NCBI GenBank assembly: GCA_023333565.1
Contig: JAJKFH010002581.1
Location: forward strand, 1,178,001 to 1,242,000
Origin: Puffinus mauretanicus
Taxonomy: Eukaryota > Chordata > Aves > Procellariiformes > Procellariidae
Length of the DNA: 64,000 bases
Direction: 5' to 3'
A program made the position numbers and the translations under genes. The notes under the pieces are model-generated. The model did not search any database, was not told the origin of the DNA, and saw only the letters and a program-made list of their open reading frames with translations. This document shows, one piece after another, positions 10,178-23,245 of this stretch (position 1 is the first letter of the stretch; each line of letters opens with the position of its first letter).

Positions 10178-13100
10178 TTATCTCAGTGTTGGCATTGGTT
10201 GAAACTGTGGCTGTTTCAGCGCTAAGGTAGTAGGACCCAGTTTAACCAGAGGCTGGAGCTGGAACTTCCCTCCCTTTTTTTTGATGTGATTGTACCAAAA
10301 GGCACCAGAAAGCTCTCAACCTCTGCAGCTACGTTTTACTGGAACACAAAAGTAAAAACTGTTTCATTGAGTAAATTTAATTTCTTTCTAAACAAGTCCA
10401 GAATAGAACTTTAAATATGGTGGGAGGGAAAGAAGAGAGTGAGCTTGCTTACGTGTTTCCATGGAAATGATACCCTCTCTCTCCAGAGGCCTCCCCATGC
10501 CTTGGAACTTGGTAGCCAGATCAGTGTAATCTGGCAGCCTTCCTCTGCTGCCCAACTATGACCTCGTTACAATATTTATTCCGCAAGCTTGAAACAAGTT
10601 AGACAGCTATAATATCTTTTACAGCTAATATAATTAAAATTGTTTTCCTTTTCCTTCACCTCTTGTGTTCCACCATATTTTATTTCCTATTTTTGGTCTT
10701 ATTTGGGAACAAATTGAATGTAATTTATCTAACCCTTTTTGTTTCACTTATTCTGCCTGTTGCCCTTTGGTCTGATTTCAGTTGATGGGTTCAGTACTTA
10801 GTTGCTCTGAGTGCTCCTCAGGTATGAGCATGGTCTCTGAGAAATACAGCTGGCAGCTTAACTTGATGCTATGGAGCAGGAGAGAGAGACTGATTCTCCT
10901 GTGGTTCTTTTTTTCCTTAATTTTGTCAGGAAAATGGAATGATACATAATGTGATGATAAAAAAACCCCTTCTTGTTCTCAGCAGTAATTTAACTCTGAA
11001 AGTGTTTTTATATTATATGTATGCAGAAAGAGAGAGGAAGAAAGGTATATACAAATAAATTTATAACTCAGATATGTAATATGCATTTACCCTAAGCAGA
11101 GTTATATGATAAACATGGACAGTATAAAGTAATATTTACCAACATGAAGAATGTAGACTGTGCCTGAAATCAGAACCATTCTGCTGATTGTGATCACTTC
11201 TACGCAACATTTTGCTTAAATCCAGATTGTTTTTTCAGTGATTATCCCCTTTCTGTTTTATTTGGATACTAATAATTAGTGTCCCTAATTAACATATACA
11301 AGTATGCTTAGAATATATTTGTGATCTATATGACATGCTACTGAAAGTTAGAGGGTCTTCTGAAGAATTTTCTTCCCTAATATTCCTGACATTAACTGTC
11401 TTTCCATTGCTGGAGATAATGAAAAAGACTCCTCCTTGATGGCCAATCAATGTCTTATTCATCAAATGGGCTTTTAGAGGAGAATATCAGCATCTCTGAG
11501 AGAGACTATCCCAGAATTCAAGGATGGGGATAGGCCTTAAGTTTGGACCTGTATATGCTGTGGTGCCATTGCTATTCTCAACAATAACGCTGGGAAGGCT
11601 TACAATTTTATTATATTCATCCACTGTTAAGAAGAGAAGATAATATATTATTATCTTTATACTGACGTCATGCATGGAATATGTATCATAATTTAATATA
11701 ATTTTAATATTAAAATTTATAAATCCATATATGTTCTGCTTATTATTATTGATCAAGTTAAGAAAATGCATTTTATCCATCCGAAACTTGAAGTTGTGGT
11801 CAAGCAATTGTATATAACTTTTCCTAAAGGCTTTTGGTCTTCGCAATAACTCTCTTGAAGTAGGAAACAACCCATGCATCTTCCCAGTGCAAGGTTATGA
11901 TGACATAACTATTTCTAATCCAATGCCTATCTGAAATGATGTTATATAGTTCAGGTAGACGTCAATGATTAAGGGTTTTGGTTTTTTTTTTTTCTTTTCT
12001 TTTTTTTTCCTCCCCTAATCCATGCTGTATGAATCCAAAATGCTTTCCAAAATTTGAAAATGTTAGCTTTGAATTTACAATATGTATTTTTCATGTATTC
12101 TATTAGAGTAAGAAAAGCTCTCCTCAAGGATATTTTTCATGAGATTCAATGCAAAAAAAAAAGTGAAAATATTGTGAGAAAGTTTGTTTTCATGTTTCAT
12201 GAGTCAATTCATTATTGCTGCATCTATCAGAGGTTGAGCTATGTCAAAAAAAGAGAATTGGTTCTTGGTATCTGTAAAGATCATGATCTGTAGGATCATG
12301 ATTTGAAACAAGACAAATGAATAAAGCTGCCTGAACCCTTTTCAGAATAACTGTAAGGATATGAGACTAAATAATAAAAACCAGAATGAAAACAATAAAT
12401 TGAGAGAGTGAGCAGCTGCAGAGTTGCACAACAGCAGTATTTATTTTTCAGGCCAGCAGACACAGATAAAATATATTCTCCTTCCCTCTTCCTTCCCTTC
12501 TCCTTTCAAAGATACATATGTATTTTGGGGGTTCATTTTCTATCATCCCTTTTATTCTCAGGAAAAAAAAGGATCTTTATGGTGGTTTCCACACACTATA
12601 GTAGGTTTGGAGGATGCATTTTATTCTGAGTAAGAACTACAGACAAGGCTGTTGAGGCTACTTGGGTCTGAAGATGCAGGTTTTGTGCATATATTCTTTA
12701 TGGAATGTATACACGTGTTTCCCACATATAAAGGTTTTATTCTATTGCATTACCAATGACAGTAGAACGAAAGTGGTCCCCTGTGTCCCTTTGCTTCCGT
12801 TCTTGGAAGGAGTGCCAGTATATGTTGGCAGCGTAGGCTCTGTCTTTTGGGACTGCAGTTGGGGATGTCAGGGTGTGAACAAAGAGAAAAAAGAGACCAA
12901 AATAAGAGGGAAGAGGAGGAAAGAGGAAAAAGCAGGCATAAGCTAGCTGAGAAACATCAAAGAGCAGCATGAATTAAATAAATGAAAATGTGTGTCCATC
13001 TGTTTCATGTTATATCTTTTTCAGATGGCTCTTCTTTAATTGCTGGATTATGAACAACTGATACTGGGAACATCACTGATGGTAGTTTATTGCAATTTAA

Positions 13101-16100
13101 AATATGACAATGCAATGTTAAAGAATCTATCAATTGCGTTTCTTTCTGAAAGGCTGAAAACTGGCCATTTCCCAAGATTATCACTATTTTTCTTCTGCAA
13201 CACTTATGACACAGCACTGTAGTGCAGCCTCTGATTTTGATTGTTTCTATTTCTGAGTACCTGAGTTGATAGATCTTTAGCCCACGTGTCTTAAAAAAGC
13301 GTACAATTTTTAGTGGAAACTAAGCATATTTGAAAGCAATTTCAAGTAAAATAGAGGCTTTTTAACTTTTTTACCTATGTTTTTCTGCCTGCTGACATAT
13401 TTAAAGACAGTGAGAAATATTAAAATAATTGTATAGAGACATTGTTTAAAATAAGGGAGTTGATATCCAAGAGTCAGCCTGACAATGCTATGTGCAGATT
13501 TGTTCGTGTTCAGAAGTATCCATTAAGGACTACAGTGTCTCTAAACTTTTTGGAACTCTTTATGTAAGAATTAACTAACATGATTTTTTTTTTTTTTTAA
13601 CATTGTTGACCACTGCAGTAGGAAAAAAACCACAATTTTTGAGAAAGCATAATGATATTCTTTCACTTCATAAATAAATCTAATACTCTGTACAGGTATT
13701 TTGCAGGTTGAGTTTAAAATTGAACCAATAGTCTTTTCCATGCATGACTGCAAAGAGCTGTCACTGACTTTCCCTGGTGCTAGAACAGGATGCAAAATTT
13801 GGGCATTAGAGATACCCTACAGTATTTTTAATATATTAACTAAAATTTAAGTTTTATGGGATTTGAACTGCATCCAAATAAGGGTTTATCTTCATCTTCC
13901 TGCTCCCATTCCAGCATTTTTCACCACTTTGATAGTCAGTCCTTGGAGCTGTAAAGTGAAACCAATGTCAATCTGAAAACTATCGTCTCAGTAGTTTTGC
14001 TTTTGTTTCTTGTGCGGTTTATCTTCCATTTCGGTGTATGCTTTGTGTGATTCTTGAGGTAATAACTTAGAACAAACAAGTTAGTTTCTTCTTCGCGGAA
14101 CTCCTCTTTTAATGATTTCATTCCTCTACATATAGGTTTAGGAGTGTGGATCAACATTTCATGGCTATTCCAGTTTTCAAGTAGAAAATAAAGCTATGCT
14201 TATCTGCTGTCTCAATCTGGAATGGCATAAAAAGGAAAATAATAATAACTATAGCCAGGGGAAGCAATAGAAATATATGGGAAGGGAGCCAGAGAAAATG
14301 CAGTATTTAATTGTTGAAAAGAAGTACCTTGGGTCCAAGAAAGTCAGAAATCCTTCAGTGCAGAAGTTTTAATGAAATAATTAGACACTTATGACAAGGA
14401 TTAAGCTACACCTACTTATGAGGATGAGTAAGGAGTTTGGTACTATCTGTAATGCCTACATGCAGAGTCTCTGTAAGAAGTTCCTGAATGGTACTGACAT
14501 TGTCTATTAACAGCCCAGACTACCTATAGTGGATATACTATATTTCTACCTGTTATTAATAGGTTGCAATGGGTTGTAGCATCTCCATTCTATTCTAACT
14601 TCTGGAAAAGAGGGGGAGCTTTTCCTTGCCATTACCTTTGCAGAACTGTGTGTCTTCTGAGAAACAAAACTGCTTGTACAACTCTGTTTCTCTCCTAATG
14701 TCAGTTTTGTGTGTCTCCAGCTCACATGAATAGTGACAATGCTAACACAACATTCAGGACATGTGCAGCCATGCTGTGACTTCAGTGTGGTTTTTCTGAG
14801 ATATGCATTGCTTCCCCCTTCCCTCCACTTTTATTTCTCCCAAAGTAGCAGAAAAACCAATAAGCTAGCTGTTCTTAATTTTTTTCTGATGATGTTTTAT
14901 TAAAAGAAATACTTTTTTTTTTTAAAGCCAACCTTTATCTAGCTGTAGAATCTCTACTGAGTAGCGTTGGGCTTCTGACCAATGGTAGATACAATTTGGG
15001 ATCCTTTTTTTAGAGAAAGCTAATTTGTTTGGAGAAGAGAGAAAGAGAAGAGGAAACTTCCCTAAATGTAGCAGAACTAACCTACTTTAATAAACAGTCT
15101 AAAACTGCTGTGTTTCTTTTCAAACATTAAAGAGTGTTTTAATTAAACACATAACAAAGAGATTGAATTCCAGCTTTAAGTGACAATCTGAACTCAGCTG
15201 CAATCATTCTCTGCAGTGAGCGGAGAATCTCATATTGGTATTAGGGAATTTCATTTTCACAATTTACTGTAGAGTGCCTTTTCAAAAATAATTCCATTGC
15301 AACATGATGTTTGTATTTTGCTTACTATAACCGATTACTCGATTTTTTTTCTTAATTATGCACATTTATTGCATACTGCTTACTGAAAACTAGCACTTAC
15401 TATTTTACTTTTCTCATTTATGCAGAATATACTCAGGGAAGTTATGATATTTAGTGCTGATATTTGGTATCTTTGAAGCAGAGTTTGGCCTTCCATTGCA
15501 GTGTTGTGCTTCTGTATATCACAGCTATGTCTTTAACTGTGCTAAAAGACCATTAATAATCTAAATCTGTAAACACAGATCTCAGCTGTATCAGAATATT
15601 GAACATTTTTTATTAAGTACTAACTGCAGCTAACATTTATGGAATTAAATGTAGTTTTGCTTTTAGCTAAATTGACCCTGAAATAAAGCAATACCAGAAA
15701 AAATTGAGGGTAGTAGCATTTTTAATTTAATTTTTTAAATTAATGAGGCCAGTACCTTTCTGGGTTGAGCATGTCTCCTTAAAGTGCTGTATTGTTGACC
15801 TTGCACAAACATGAATGTTAGAGCTCACAGTGTGCTCATAATCCTTAGTTGTGCTGTGCTCTGTTCTTTGAAGGCTAATTTCTCTTCAGCAATATAAATA
15901 ACAGATTTTGTTTGAATTTCAAATTTACAAAATTGGTGTGTAAAAGTGAATAAGTTACATCTGTGGAGTACAGCCGAGGGAAATCGCTAACATTTAATAA
16001 AGGAGTCCACTTACTCAAGTTTGTAGTTTCTGGCAGCAAAGTGGTTCTGGAATCTGCAGGAGGCAATTCAATGAATGGCCTTTTATTTTCATACTTTTTA

Positions 16101-19100
16101 CCATAGCTATATAGACTGAATTAAAATAAAAAATGAGAAGAGTAATTGTTACTGGTACAAATTCTTTCTTTGGCTCTTTCTTTGTGCCCGTAGAAGTCAC
16201 AAATGATAAAGCAATCACTTCTGTAGTGCAATTGAGTTGTCATTTATCTTTTACATGACAAGTTTAATAATTTTAGTAAATGTCAATCTGTTTTATTAAA
16301 TCAGATCTGAGAAAAAAATATAACTAAAAATGAAGGTAATAGGACCAGGGTGACCATATCTTCATAATTAAAAATTACATTATTAAGCAATAATATTTTG
16401 TTTTCTACCTTGTCTTTAGCATGATTATTCTGTTTCTTTTTCTGCCCCTTCTTCAAGCCAAATCCTTGTTTGCCCCTTTGTCCACTCTGGAACGTCTTTA
16501 TCTATTTATTTATTTATTTTATTAGCTCATTTTCTTTTGTGTATCGTCATCTCTTTCTCACTGGTGTGAGTTCTTACCAAACTCTGGCTAGACATTGTAA
16601 GTGTTTTCAAAGATATGGTATTCCTTCACTTAAAGACAGACATTCTTTTCTTCTCTAACCCAGTTCTTTTTCCTTCCCCTAGCTCTAGCTCACCTCTCTT
16701 CCTCAATTTCCGACAATTCTGCAACCATTCATAAGTGTCCTTTCAGATCTGTGGTAAAGTAGGTGGACGCTTCTCTCCCAAGCTTTGGGAAATCTTAATT
16801 TTGTGCCTTTCAGTGAAAACGGGCCTCGCTGCATTCTTTACTAACCAAAAGGAAGACAGCCACAGACTTTTTAAGGGAATAGTTACCTGTTCCAGCAATG
16901 TAGTGCAGTACAATGTCATTTCAAGTTAAGTAGAAAATGTAGGTGACTGAAGTCAGTGATTCTTAACTTAAATTGGAGTTTTAAAATCCAAGGTGATATC
17001 TATGTATGATATGCAGTGGGTTGTGTATATGCAACTTGTTCTGACATCTCTGCACTGTGCAGCACTGTGCCCTGTAATCATGCCCTGGTGTTGCAGAAAA
17101 TGACATCAGAAAGTGCCCATTTCCTGGACTTCCTGGAAATGTTATTAGGGACCTCAGTAAGTGTATCATCTTCATAGAGTAACAGGAGGTTAAGTTGCTC
17201 CAAACACAGTTTTCCCAATTTCTGGTCCAGTGTTTTCTCAGCTGATATTACATGCTTGAATGGGTCCCTAGATGTAGTTTATCTGCCAAAGTAAGTTTTT
17301 ATTATGCAGCTTGTAATACGGCAAAACATGAACTTTGCTGCAGAAACCCCATTTTCTTTGGCAAAAAGAAAGCAGCAAGGACAACAGTTCTTATGGTAAT
17401 ATCTTGATAGAAAGCAATGCATTTTAGCTGCAAGATGTTTTATTCTGTAATGACTTTGTGAAAATCCTGGACTTTAAATGACAGACTTCCTTGATGTTCA
17501 CTTAAAAAAAAAAATAATAAAAAAAGCCATTGAGGCAGATGAGATTAAAGCAGAAAGCATCTGATTTTCTTTGTAATTCCAAATAAACTGGGAAGCTTCA
17601 GAGGGACATTGCATTCTAAAGTTCCAAATCAGTGCACAAACCCAATTTTTTTTTCCCAGAGGTAGATTAATTTTAATTAAATCTTGTTGACTCTGGCATG
17701 AAGTGCTGGGCTGACAAAAATGGACCTGCCTCAGTTGTACCTTTATGCTCCAGTTAAAACTGTGAAAAATATTTAAGCTAGAAGAGGAATCACAATTAGT
17801 TCAATAATCTCACCTCTTGAATATAAAAAATTTGGCAACTCAACAGTTAGTTCAGCAATTTCACCTCCTCATGATGCTGAGATAATTGCATTTTATTCCT
17901 AAAAGGGGCATGTAATGATTCATCTTCCTGTACTGTTCATTAGCAGGGATTGGAACAAAAAGGAATTCTTGAAAGAAACCCAATTTAACTTGGTTTGCAT
18001 TTTTTAAAAAACAAGGTCTATTTTGGGTGCTTTCCATGTCTCATAGCTCAAGTAAATACAATGATTGGAGAATTTATTTTCATTTAGAGAATATGTATCA
18101 ATATTTGAAGCAAGAAATTGGATCTTTGAGTAAAGTAAAGTTGAAAGCAAAAATAATTTGTTACTTAGCAGATTTTTTTTTGATGCAGAGATTCTTCTCT
18201 AAACGAGAATATTAATTATAAAGACGCTGAGAATTGGAGTGAGAAGGAAAAGAGGAAGATATGTCACTTATGGAAAAGGGAGGAATATTTTGTACATGAG
18301 ACTCACTCAAAACAAACTTTGGAGCTTTGGATATTAAGACCAGTATTAGTAGTGTCTAAACTTCTCCTCCTCAACAAACTTGTTTTGGATGATGATAGAC
18401 TACATGGCAGTAATGACTGATGCACTGGTGTAGATCAGGTCCATTCATTCTTCGTTCCTCCTTCAAGTAATTAAGAGTGTTTTTAAGAATGCTTGTGTCC
18501 CATTTCTAGATATTCACAAAAGTTGCAAGTTATTTTCAGAGTTAAGCCTAGTGAAGCTAACTAAACGAGGAGATTTCCCTTAAGACAAGCATTTTAAAAT
18601 TCATGCTCTATGTGGCATATGGGAACTTCTTTTGGAAGCATTTTTTTTCCCTCTGAAAATGAAATTTCTTTGGAAATTTATACTGTGGTATATCACCAAG
18701 TATCATGAAGCCTTACAGTTATGATAACAATCAATTATGAATGGCCAGCACTGCCTTTATTCCACTAACAGAAAACTCCAGTATTAAATGGATATCTTTC
18801 CAAAGTAAAATATTTACACTGCCTTAATGCTTATAAAACCCTTTTGACACTGTCAAAGGAAATGAATTTCAGAGGTGTGTGATCATCAGGAAAATATTCT
18901 TCTGGTATTCTAATCAGCTGAAGATAGGAGAAACCCGGGAGACCATAAATCTTACAATGACATAACAGGAAGATAAATTAGTCTCTTTGAACTTGTTCCC
19001 AAGATATGGAAGGCTCCAACTCTTATCCAGTGTACTGAACAGCAGAAATTAATAAACAATCCAGTGCATAGATATGTTCTCTTAGCTCCTGTTTCGCAAG

Positions 19101-22100
19101 ATGAAAAGGCTATTCTTGATCTTACTGTAATTTGGAGAATGATCTATCTTCTAGTTTACACATATATTAGCCTTTGTTTCCATCACAGATCACCTGGACA
19201 TACTGACAACCAACACAAGTTTGGAGGCCTTTTAAGGTCCAAATCAGTCATCTGAAAATAGAGGTACTGCAATAAATCTCTTAAGATATTTTCCAGTTGA
19301 CTAAAAGGAATTTCTAGAATTAATTAAACTCCCAAGTTCACGGGGAATGAGAGCCAATTTCTGCAACGTATAACCACCAATGGACTTCAAGATCAGTGTA
19401 ACTGTTACTTTCTTTACATCATAAGGAGTTTTATGATCAGTCTGCTCACCCAAAGAAGTGTTTGTGCAAAGGATCTCATGCAAAGAGGGTAATAACTGTG
19501 TATTTCACAAAGAGAACGTTATGTCTTTACCTGAGTGTGTATATTGAAATCATTACTGTGCTGGGTGCATTTATGTTCTTGGTAATCATCAGTGGATTGT
19601 TGTAGGATTTAATTTTTGCTGTCTGCTTTGTGCTAATCATGTCATCTCTTAAATTGATATAATTTGGAGAATAAGGGATATAAGTACGAACTGCCTGTGA
19701 GCACTGAGGAAATCAACTTTCACCTTGAATACATCATCCTGAGGCGGACAGAAAAGACAGATGTCTGAAAACTGTTAGTGTGTGCATTTTCAGCTTCTGT
19801 TTTTAGTATTTTACATTATTAATCATGCATAATACTTTGTTAGTAATATTTTAAATCACCTTTTGAAAGGTGACAAATGATAACTTCTGATGAAAGTGAA
19901 GAACAGAAATCTCTTTTGTAGCAGATGAAGTTTTCAATGCATTGTTTCAAAGATCGATCAAATCTCTGTTCTAGGCCAGCTCTGCTTGACTAGTGAGACA
20001 CATCTCATTGGTGAACCATCCAGAACTGCAAATGAGGCATAAAGCAGGATTCATGTACTGTAATGAGGTGCAAAGAAATATCAATTGATTGTGAGTCAGC
20101 TGAAGGTAAAATTGGTTGAAATACACTACCCTAAACCACGCATTCTGCAAAGTGCAACATCTACTGCATATTGAGCCTGCTGTATCAACGTGTATTACAC
20201 GTTTCAACTTATTGCTTATTCAACCAGAGTATAACAGCTTTCTGTTCCTGTCAGGTAATGCAGCTATTCCTTCAGTCGGGGAAATGAAATCTCTTAGACC
20301 TTTCCTAGCTCTGACTGCCCGATTCTTCCATCTTAATAGTATTCCTTTAATACTTCTAAGAATATTATTTCTATATTTTATACCACATGTATGAACATGC
20401 ACAAATGTATATATTTGTACTAAAAGCTTAGGATGTATAGCCATTTCAGTAAACTGTCAGACACTCTGAAGAAAGTGGAGAATTGATTATAGGATCATTC
20501 TATGACCCAGAATTTACAGACATTATTTTATGGAGAAAAACAGATGCATTTCTCCTGTAGGAAGCCTACCAGTCCTGCAGACATGACACAAAATTAGCAG
20601 TATGTATGAATTATTTTAGTACAAAGTAGAATCATGGTCTTGCAGGTTGAAGAAGTAATTTCTACATTTATTAGACAAATAGGTTGGGTTTTGTTTACCA
20701 AATGCAATTTCTGCCCCAGCAGCTTTTTAGATAAATTATGTCTCAGGTCAGGGCAGTGGGTTAAAAAACACGTATTCCTAGCTTTTAGGGCTTCTTTTTT
20801 AATATGGGAGATCTACCATCAATAGAAATTTTGCTAGAAAACATGCAGATCCATAAAATGCCAGGATTATATGCTGGGACATTGCTTGGGTAGGAAAAAG
20901 GAAGAGAATATGCACACCTGGTCAGAACACAGCCAAGGCAGGAATTGGAAAGTGTTCTCAGATCCAGCAATAGAAATGCAACCACAGAGTTATATTCATA
21001 CCTCCTAAATAGGGTACTTAGACAAGCATAAGAACACTTCATTAAACCTATTTTTGGGCACTCATGCAATTTTTGGTCACAGGAATTTTTTTTTTACATG
21101 CTCCTCTTCCTCTCTATTGATTATACAGGAAGAAAAAGATGGCTAGGCTTCTAAACTATGCACCTTAGTCATCTATATTTAAGTGGAATGAATGTTTGTG
21201 TTAATAACTTCAGATAATGATCCAGAAAATCTAAATTCTAATACTTAGAAATGCTCAGATCTGGCAAGTGAGGCAGGAACTAGGCACTGGAGCTTTGTTG
21301 TGGACCAGAGGTAGGCAACAATGTACTTAAAAATTAGTGTTCAGAGTTGTTTTTGTGAACATGTCACGTAGCATATAATATTATTATCAAAATAGAAAAA
21401 TCCAAAGTGCCTTATTCCACTTGTGCTGGAAAAAACCCTCAAACTCAACACTATACCGTTTTATGTTTTTAAGTCACAAAATGCAACTTGTACTTTTTCT
21501 CTATTTTGTGGTGTGCCCTAGCAATAGAAGCTTTTTGTTTCACCATGTAAGTTGATACATATTGTGTAATATTCAGAAGGGTGAGAAGGACAGAGATAAT
21601 TTAATTGAAATTAAGCATTTCATGTAATTATTTTCAACTATCCTATGCCTTGTCATATTTAAATAAAATTTCCCATATTGCCTTTCAACTAATGTATGAA
21701 AGAGAATTCCATGGAGAGGTTTGAGAAGCCATAATCTATATTGAGCTAAGGAAATTAACCAATAAGTCAAAGTTATTCATGTTAAAGATAGCTTAAAAAT
21801 AATTATAGTGGGATGTATACCTGGTTCTGAGGCATACCTGCTGATTTATTTCAAGGAGTAGTGCTGTCATGGTATCATCATTAATAACAAAAGTATTTTA
21901 AATGATAATTTTCATATTTCCATTGTCGGATTTATTTTTTTTTTTTCCTCTATCTTACTCATCCTGGAATGCACAATTTTTATGGTCAGTGCCAGTTTTT
22001 GTATGTGTCCATACTAGGCCTAACAGCAGGATTTCCCAAGTGAACATATGGCACATTTCCTAGTATCTGCATAAAAAAAAAAATCAGACCTATGGTTGTG

Positions 22101-22914
22101 TTATCGGAGTTTTAAAAATGTAGACTTTTTTTAACACTGAAACTATTTATAATAAAGAAGTCATCTAGCATTTTACTTTCACAGGTCTTCATTTTTTTCC
22201 TTTCATGGATTTAGAATTTAATTAAACCATAACTGGTTAAAATAAAATCAAATCTCAGCTTCCAAATATTTTATTTGTAAAATGTTTTCTTTCCAAACTA
22301 GTAAGTATGCAGTTAAAATCTCATGGTGCTTGCTTGGCACCTTTTAGAAAGTTTTAAAGCTGTACTGATCAGTGGATCGTAATTATTTCTGTCGTTTACT
22401 TAGACCATGATGAGACGCAGGGAAATGAATTGTTTGGTCTCATCACAGAACTTCAGCACACCTAATTAGGGACAGTTAGCACTTTCCTGCTTAGGAAGTC
22501 CAAAGCTTATTGGAATCTCCGTTCAAGACTTGGCCTTTTGGGCTGATGTAGTCTATACTCCTTGACTTTCTTGGGAATCTATACATATCAAGGTTAATTT
22601 TGTCTTTCATTAAAAAATAGGCATTTGCTTACCTTTTTTTCCCCCATGTCAATGATGTCATTAGTTCTGAGAATTTTCAGAGATGGGAATATCCAGATTC
22701 CTGTAAAGGTGCAAAATGTAAACTGACAGCTTATCTTTTGTTTTATCCTGAATGTAAATAGATTATTTGGAGCATCCTCTTAACCATTCAGCGTGATGTG
22801 ATACTTGCTGGGTGAGTTCATGACTGAGGAACAGGGCACAGACTGCTTCCACTGGCACTAGAGCAGTCCCAATATTCGGAAATGCGCTAGAGGCATGGTG
22901 CTGAACCATGCTTT
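10178..22914 (+). other. Intronic DNA without recognised genes
   Basis: AT-rich, with scattered homopolymer runs and a short TTTA repeat near 16500. The longest frame (11487-11879, minus, 130 codons) is low-complexity, rich in Asn, Ile, Tyr and Lys, and looks like chance. I recognise no repeat family here with confidence. Confidence 0.5.
16497..16522. repeat. (TTTA)n microsatellite
   Basis: About six tandem TTTA-type units (CTTTATCTATTTATTTATTT and on), slightly interrupted at the left end. Too short to say more. Confidence 0.85.
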
Positions 22915-22982
22915 TGGGCCTTAATACAAAGACTTGGCATGCAGTATTATCCCTGATTTCACTGGAATTAGGCTACTAAACA
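22915..22982. repeat. Old amniote interspersed repeat motif
   Basis: The order GGGCCTTAATACAAAGAC, CATGCAGTATTATCCCTGAT, TTCACTGGAATTAGGCTACT resembles a widespread old sauropsid repeat with a GGGCCTTA...CATG...AGT.ATCCC.TGA.TTCA.TGG core. The similarity is from remembered patterns and the copy is diverged; the family name is uncertain. Confidence 0.4.
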
Positions 22983-22997
22983 GTTGCTGCTACAGGA

Positions 22998-23245
22998 AAC
23001 GGTAGCTCAACAGACTTTGGAACAACAAAGTTCGAGTACCCTAAACACAGCAAGTAAGAGAATGGATTGGGGTTCACACGTCTTATCTGGAGCACTGACA
23101 TTATTCTTATTTGTAGCCTGAACCAGATCACTTAAGCTTCATTTCCTAAAGTATTTAATAGATAATGTACTTACAAGGTTTGTGATGATTAACTATTTTT
23201 GTAAAGCTCATTGTAAGGATAAATTATTATTATTTCATTATTTGG
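22998..23245 (+). mobile_element. MIR-type tRNA-derived SINE relic
   Basis: The block reads like a complete but very old MIR. Near its start is a tRNA-like head, with GGTAGCTCAACAGAC resembling a D-arm/A box and GTTCGAGTACC at 23030-23040 as the Pol III B box. The core follows at about 23120-23160 (AACCAGATCACTTAAGCTTC, ATTTCCTAAAG), matching the MIR section where ...AAGTCACTTAA.CTC... leads to TTTCC. The tail has GTTTGTGATGATTAA, then TTGTAAAGCTCATTG, then a run of ATT units. The order and spacing of head, core and tail support the call more than any single word does. MIR elements spread before the amniote radiation, so a bird copy would be an ancient relic. Confidence 0.7.

Noticed and set aside
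11487..11879. 130-codon minus-strand frame
   Set aside because: Low-complexity Asn/Ile/Tyr/Lys-rich product as expected from chance in AT-rich DNA.
22998..23045. Possible tRNA gene (B-box-like GTTCGAGTACC)
   Set aside because: No acceptor stem or anticodon arm can be formed; the B box is better explained as the head of a MIR-type SINE.
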